Of a stretch of DNA of 26,142 nt, positions 22,886 through 26,142 are shown one piece after another. Under the pieces are notes generated by a model. That model did no database searches, was not told where the DNA came from, and saw only the letters and a program-made list of their open reading frames with translations. Origin of the DNA: a virus. The stretch spans positions 1 to 26,142 of the IMG/VR virus record IMGVR_UViG_3300014820_000011; one strand, 5' to 3'. Within the stretch, counting starts at the first letter, position 1. Every line of letters starts with the position of its first letter. The position numbers and the translations under genes are program-made.

Positions 22886-23299
22886 TCAGGCGGTTTTAAG
22901 CGGTCGGACCATGTAGATGCTCTGGATCGACACGAGTCCGACCGCGTCAGGGTGTGGGTCGTGGGCGAGTTGCCCGTCACGGTTGATGACGACGTGGTGA
23001 ATGCCCTTGCCTCGTGGGCTTGGTCCCATTGCCAGCACGTGCTCGCCGGGCTCAGGATCGCAGGCTTCAGGCGAGGTCACACTCAGGCCACGGTCGTGCA
23101 ACCAGAGCAACATCCGGTTCCACCAGTGCCACTCATTGACGCTGTCACCGTCGTGGTCAACGTGGTCCTGGACGAAATGCGGCACATCGTCCAGTGGCAG
23201 TTCCAAGAGGGCCGCGAGGGCGGCTTGCAAGCAGTTGCCGCGTTGCTGATCGACGGGCGATGCTGGGTCGTAGAACATGTCTTGAAGGACTGGTTTCAA
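22886..23299 (-). CDS. Papain-like cysteine-protease-fold protein
   Basis: A 137-residue protein between terminase and portal. It has the order expected of a papain/C39-like fold: Cys23 at the start of a helix (RGNCLQAALAALL), His101 or His102 before a strand (HHVVIN), and Asp114 or Asp118 (HDPHPD). MGPSPRGKG lies just before the histidine. So a thiol protease, amidase or transglutaminase-like activity is plausible. Start TTG 23299 follows AGGGG; an ATG seven codons later lacks a ribosome site. I recall similar small RGNCLQA...HDPHP proteins from phages and bacteria. Head maturation, host modification or counter-defence are all possible. Confidence 0.6.
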   Translation of the reverse strand: MKPVLQDMFYDPASPVDQQRGNCLQAALAALLELPLDDVPHFVQDHVDHDGDSVNEWHWWNRMLLWLHDRGLSVTSPEACDPEPGEHVLAMGPSPRGKGIHHVVINRDGQLAHDPHPDAVGLVSIQSIYMVRPLKTA

Positions 23300-23316
23300 C
23301 GTCAGTCTGCCCCTCG

Positions 23317-25209
23317 CTAGTTAGCGTTTGCCACGTACTGCCTGCCCGCAGCCCTGCGGGATAAATACTTGTTCTTCACATGGGTCGTTTGCGCATGATC
23401 CCCGCCCGTAACATACAAACGTGCACGTGTCTCAGCGAACCACAACGCCATCGGGCCATCCTGACGGAGTTTCCCACCAGACTTGCCCGGCACCCACGTC
23501 ACCAGTTGGTCAATCAGTGCTTTGATGCCCTGAGACGAGTCCGGGTCAGGCAGGTGAATGATGTTGTCACCGTTATGCTTCAACTTGCCGCCCGAAACCT
23601 CCGGGGACAAGCTGCCAAACAGACCCTCCATGGATGCAACCCCAAAATCCGGGTCGATCTTGTTGCGACCCGTGTAATGCGGGCTGATCTTAATACCCCG
23701 CTGCTTGCAATAAGCCATAATCCGCTCATCGTGATACAACCAGTTGGAGTAGCCTTGAGCCTCAACCACCCACTCAGTGATCCCATACAGGGGGGTCAGT
23801 TCCTCAATGCGCGCCGCATACCACGACGGCAACGTGCTGGACCCCATCCAGGCGTTCAAAACCCACCGCTCCTTGGTGCGCCGGTCAACCGCATACACCA
23901 GGAGGAACGCCAAACCAGTACCCGCAGGGTCAATAGACCCCATCACCTGCATGCCCTCAGCCCCAAACTTCGGGTGACCCCAAGCCCCGGCCTTCAACGG
24001 CCCAGCCTTGCGACGACCCTCCACGCACCCCCGCACACATTGGGAGCTGAACGTCATGTCGTCGCTGGTCTGCTGCTGCTGCCACACCAAAGCCCAAATC
24101 ATGGGCCGGTTGTCAGCACGGGCCTCCGCACAAGACGGCCCATCCCATGCGGGATACATGCCATCCTTGTCCGGTTCAACCTCAAGGTTCTCATCAAGTG
24201 GCTGGCTGGACTTGGGCCACAGGGTCACCCAGTCTTTAGGGTCCTCCGCGTACTCCAACACTGCCGGCGTGCGCAGCACCGTCCACGGGGACTTACCCGT
24301 AATGTAAATGTCGTCATTCAGAACGTGACTGTAGAGGTCCATCGGGGCGACTCGTGTCCCCACCAACGCCACGATGCCTGTCTTGTTACGCGACAAAACC
24401 GTTCGGGTGAGCCAGTCAAACTGCTTCGCGTAAGCGTGCGCGTTGTTGTCGTCAATGGCGTCATCGAGGATGACGAGGTCAGCCCGACGACCGTAGATTC
24501 CACCTGAGCCGATACCCATTGCGATAACACTAGGGTCCTTAGCCGCCTTGTCCGCAGCGTCCAGGTTCCTATCCGCCAAGTAGATCACGTTGTTGGCCCA
24601 ACGCCCCTCGCCCCTTTGGGGCTTAAACCCATCAGGCGGGCCATAGGCTTTTTGCAGGTCTATGAACTCAGGGTCCGTGAGCATCGTCTTAATGCTGTGC
24701 AAGAACGCGGAGGCGAACTCCGCCGTCTTTGAAATGATCACAATACGCAAGGCCGGGTTGAGACACAGCCGGTACGTCGTATACTCCGTGGTCAACACGG
24801 TGCTCTTGCCATGGTGAGGCGGGCAGTTGATCAGGACCCGGCGCGGTGAACCTTTCGTATATTGCAGGGCAGGATGCCACAAGGTGGGCTCCTTGCCCTC
24901 CAACACGTCCACCCACAACTGGTGGTGCGGATATGTCTCCCTGCCGAGGTAGCGTTTCCGCCACTCCGCGAAACTGAGGTTGAACACCTCCGGGTCCTCA
25001 TCCGAACGCACCGCACGCTTCAACCGCACCCTCGACGCGGCGATAGCCTTACTGAACTCAGGGTCCGACCCCTGATAGTTCTCAAACGTTTTAACGGAAC
25101 GCCCCACCAGGGAGCAGGCGTCCTTCACGGACATGCCCTTACCCACCAGCTCGATCAGTTTGGCTTTGATTGCGGGCACACCTGTCAGCCCCACGATCCT
25201 TGTCGCCAT
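23317..25209 (-). CDS. terL: Terminase large subunit with N-terminal helix-turn-helix
   Basis: A 630-residue packaging motor and nuclease. The ATPase part shows Walker A at 129-136 (CPPHHGKS), Walker B at 245-250 (LVILDD) and a coupling motif ALVGTR (281-286). The nuclease part shows Asp427 (GSIDPAG) and Glu483 (VVEAQG) of the RNase-H fold. Residues 1-62 are extra: KAKLIELVGKGMSVKDACSL then RSVKTFENYQ is a helix-turn-helix like those of small terminase subunits. No separate small-subunit gene is seen nearby, so recognition and cutting may be fused in one chain. The family call is certain; the role of the extension is inferred. Confidence 0.95.
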   Translation of the reverse strand: MATRIVGLTGVPAIKAKLIELVGKGMSVKDACSLVGRSVKTFENYQGSDPEFSKAIAASRVRLKRAVRSDEDPEVFNLSFAEWRKRYLGRETYPHHQLWVDVLEGKEPTLWHPALQYTKGSPRRVLINCPPHHGKSTVLTTEYTTYRLCLNPALRIVIISKTAEFASAFLHSIKTMLTDPEFIDLQKAYGPPDGFKPQRGEGRWANNVIYLADRNLDAADKAAKDPSVIAMGIGSGGIYGRRADLVILDDAIDDNNAHAYAKQFDWLTRTVLSRNKTGIVALVGTRVAPMDLYSHVLNDDIYITGKSPWTVLRTPAVLEYAEDPKDWVTLWPKSSQPLDENLEVEPDKDGMYPAWDGPSCAEARADNRPMIWALVWQQQQTSDDMTFSSQCVRGCVEGRRKAGPLKAGAWGHPKFGAEGMQVMGSIDPAGTGLAFLLVYAVDRRTKERWVLNAWMGSSTLPSWYAARIEELTPLYGITEWVVEAQGYSNWLYHDERIMAYCKQRGIKISPHYTGRNKIDPDFGVASMEGLFGSLSPEVSGGKLKHNGDNIIHLPDPDSSQGIKALIDQLVTWVPGKSGGKLRQDGPMALWFAETRARLYVTGGDHAQTTHVKNKYLSRRAAGRQYVANAN

Positions 25210-25216
25210 GTTGGCC

Positions 25217-25582
25217 TCAGGCCGTCAGGTAGGCGACGAGCGCAGGGTTGTCGCGCAACACGAGCAGGGTCGGTGACTCGAGCGTTCGGACGACGGACTC
25301 CTCGCGCTCGGCGTTCCCCTCGCCAAGGTCGAGCCAGTTGGGTGAACCCATGACGGTCTCGCACATGGCGTGCATGACCTCGTGCCACAGCGTCAGGCGT
25401 TGGACATCAGGTGTGGCTGCCGGGTTGACGTAGATCGTGGCCCCGAGGTTCTGAGTGTGGCCGTAGTCGCCTTTGCTCTGGACTTTGTGCTCGACTCGCA
25501 TCCAGTCGTCGGGGTCGATGGTCACGGTGTAGACCACTGAACCGACGCGAATACTGGCTGGCATAACGATGCGTTGCGCCAT
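25217..25582 (-). CDS. HExxH zinc metallopeptidase-like protein
   Basis: A 121-residue protein with a zinc-peptidase motif: His67, Glu68 and His71 (LWHEVMHAMCE), followed by Glu95 (AEREESVV) as a possible third ligand. The first half is beta-rich and ends IYVNP. The C-terminus LLVLRDNPALVAYLT resembles a family of small phage metallopeptidases of the ImmA/IrrE or SprT style. It starts behind TGAGGAGGCCCC, 7 bases upstream of the terminase gene. It may cleave a repressor, a host protein or a head protein; an enzyme-like fold that only binds zinc is also possible. Confidence 0.75.
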   Translation of the reverse strand: MAQRIVMPASIRVGSVVYTVTIDPDDWMRVEHKVQSKGDYGHTQNLGATIYVNPAATPDVQRLTLWHEVMHAMCETVMGSPNWLDLGEGNAEREESVVRTLESPTLLVLRDNPALVAYLTA

Positions 25583-25585
25583 ACG

Positions 25586-25601
25586 GGGGCCTCCTCAGAC
25601 C
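25586..25601 (-). repeat. Repeated ribosome-site sequence, copy 1
   Basis: On the minus strand GGTCTGAGGAGGCCCC, ending 4 bases before the ATG of the metallopeptidase-like gene. The identical 16 bases precede the first gene of the operon (26024-26039). It contains the Shine-Dalgarno GAGGAGG. Confidence 0.75.
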
Positions 25602-25610
25602 GTTCGGTTG

Positions 25611-25829
25611 TCAGTCAAAGGCGATAGTGATGCTGACGTAGTCGCCCTGCTCAACCGCCGTGATCGTGGCCGGTCCGTCATGGGGCACCGCCTTACCCCA
25701 CGCGCGCTGCCACTTCTGCGCCCCCGAGGGGAGGTCTTCCTTGTGGAAGGTGCGGCTCACGCGGTAGGCCGGTGCCGGACCCATGCCAAGCCGGTGGCGT
25801 CTGATCCGGTCAACCCTGATTGGCCTCAT
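25611..25829 (-). CDS. Small basic protein, unknown function
   Basis: A 72-residue protein starting at ATG 25829, which overlaps the upstream stop by four bases (ATGA); the longer frame upstream overlaps another gene and is rejected. The N-terminus is basic (MRPIRVDRIRRHRLG), the middle has FHKEDLPSGAQKWQRAWG and the C-terminus forms a likely beta strand pair (PATITAVEQGDYVSITIAF). I do not recognise it. The last gene before the terminase module; a DNA-binding or packaging accessory role is only a guess. Confidence 0.6.
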   Translation of the reverse strand: MRPIRVDRIRRHRLGMGPAPAYRVSRTFHKEDLPSGAQKWQRAWGKAVPHDGPATITAVEQGDYVSITIAFD

Positions 25830-26023
25830 CGAGACACGCTGGCAAAGAAGCCGAAGGCGTTGATGCCGACATAGCGGAGGCTGCGGATAACCTGCACATG
25901 GGGCCTGCGACTTTGCCACGGCGCGAGCGTTCCGACGACGAGCGGGCCGATCCATGACCGGCGAGTGGTCTCGCCACCCCATGTGCTGCGGGTGGAGCCA
26001 ATGAATCTCTTGGGGTCACTCAT
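25826..26023 (-). CDS. First gene of the late operon, unknown function
   Basis: A 65-residue protein starting at ATG 26023 behind GAGGAGGCCCC. It is basic and Trp/Arg/Ser rich (MSDPKRFIGSTRSTWGGETT, RRSWIGPLVVGTL), without membrane segment or catalytic motif. It is 20 bases downstream of the probable late promoter and overlaps the next gene by four bases, so it is likely expressed. I do not recognise the family. Confidence 0.55.
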   Translation of the reverse strand: MSDPKRFIGSTRSTWGGETTRRSWIGPLVVGTLAPWQSRRPHVQVIRSLRYVGINAFGFFASVSR

Positions 26024-26039
26024 GGGGCCTCCTCAGACC
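26024..26039 (-). repeat. Repeated ribosome-site sequence, copy 2
   Basis: The same 16 bases as at 25586-25601, placed directly before the ATG at 26023. Exact identity across the Shine-Dalgarno and flanks suggests a duplicated initiation region or strong selection. Confidence 0.75.
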
Positions 26040-26043
26040 AAAC

Positions 26044-26049
26044 ACTATA
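26044..26049 (-). promoter_or_regulatory. Probable late-operon promoter, -10 TATAGT
   Basis: On the minus strand TATAGT, one change from TATAAT, 20 bases upstream of the first late-operon ATG; a start of transcription near 26037 would leave a leader of about 14 bases that contains the ribosome site. No good -35 is seen (TTTTAG stands at a 17-base spacing). It lies back to back with a plus-strand promoter. Confidence 0.5.
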
Positions 26050-26050
26050 A

Positions 26051-26062
26051 GCGTGTGTGTGC
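26051..26062. promoter_or_regulatory. GCGTGTGTGTGC motif in divergent promoter region
   Basis: This GT-run lies between the -10 boxes of two divergent promoters and is the reverse complement of GCACACACACGC, matching the GCACACAC motifs at 536-684. It could be a shared operator of a phage regulator. Chance recurrence of a simple repeat is possible. Confidence 0.3.
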
Positions 26063-26068
26063 TACACT
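26063..26068 (+). promoter_or_regulatory. Extended -10 promoter TGC-TACACT, leaderless gene
   Basis: TACACT with TGC in front is an extended -10. The ATG at 26075 lies 7 bases after the hexamer, exactly where transcription should start, and no ribosome site stands before it. A leaderless message is therefore predicted. The -35 position (about 26040-26045) has no match. Confidence 0.5.
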
Positions 26069-26074
26069 AAAACC

Positions 26075-26142
26075 ATGAACCACAGACCAGAAAAACTCGA
26101 CACCAAATGGGTACCAGACGGCGGGGCCGGGTGGGCCATCGT
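26075..26142 (+). CDS. Plus-strand gene, N-terminal part only
   Basis: ATG 26075 opens a frame that is still open at the window edge, giving 22 residues beginning MNHRPEKLDTKWVPDGG. It is divergent from the late operon and has an extended -10 promoter directly upstream with no ribosome site, so it should be read from a leaderless message. Nothing can be said of its family from this short piece. By position it may begin the early or replication genes on the other arm. Confidence 0.5.
   Translation, partial: MNHRPEKLDTKWVPDGGAGWAI

Noticed and set aside
1-26142. CRISPR array, insertion sequence or rRNA
   Set aside because: No spaced direct repeats, transposase motifs or rRNA-like stretches were seen anywhere in the window.

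Overview
The window is one arm of a temperate tailed-phage genome (free phage or prophage; the sequence alone does not say which). It is GC-rich, roughly 60% by eye. The host is most likely an actinobacterium. That rests on the recalled style of the structural proteins (tail-fibre modules, minor tail protein, 15-residue-repeat protein, coiled-coil membrane protein) and on extended -10 promoters with one probable leaderless start. I could not run a search, so the host is an inference.

Layout. Positions 14-2083 are the lysogeny arm: a helix-turn-helix regulator on the minus strand, a 240-bp control region with two divergent promoters, palindromes and a candidate attP, then a plus-strand operon of tyrosine integrase and a small zinc-binding protein. 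A strong hairpin at 2105-2136 closes this operon and also ends the late operon arriving from the right. From 26023 down to 2159 nearly everything is one minus-strand late operon of about 24 kb, with many stop/start overlaps of one base. Its order, in the direction of transcription, is: two small unknown proteins, an HExxH metallopeptidase-like protein, large terminase, a cysteine-protease-like protein, portal, a small Pro/Gly-rich protein, a 1771-residue virion protein, a 293-residue unknown, a lysozyme plus NlpC/P60 cell-wall hydrolase, two helical virion proteins, a 15-residue-repeat protein, a 235-bp hairpin-rich gap, scaffold, major capsid protein, a hairpin, a 90-residue head-region protein, a 46-residue membrane protein, holin, two small unknowns, a coiled-coil membrane protein, a two-helix membrane protein, a head-tail adaptor, two related tail-fibre genes (one apparently frameshifted), a 29-codon reading frame, a large minor tail protein and a peptidoglycan-binding protein. 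A second divergent promoter pair lies at the right edge, where a plus-strand gene starts at 26075 and runs out of the window.

How it works together. No tape-measure, tail-tube or tail-chaperone gene is visible, and there is a block of large internal-type virion proteins plus a wall-cutting enzyme. This suggests a short-tailed (podovirus-like) particle that ejects proteins with its DNA. The ejection block sits between portal and scaffold rather than after the tail genes as in T7. Lysis genes sit between capsid and tail genes, and no separate free endolysin is seen.

Most unusual points: a terminase carrying its own N-terminal helix-turn-helix, two protease-like proteins flanking the terminase, a 29-codon gene resembling only the first residues of a minor tail protein, a tail fibre whose proper C-terminus lies in the +1 frame, a 10-bp perfect inverted repeat next to the integrase, and GT-rich motifs shared by the promoter regions at the two ends of the window.
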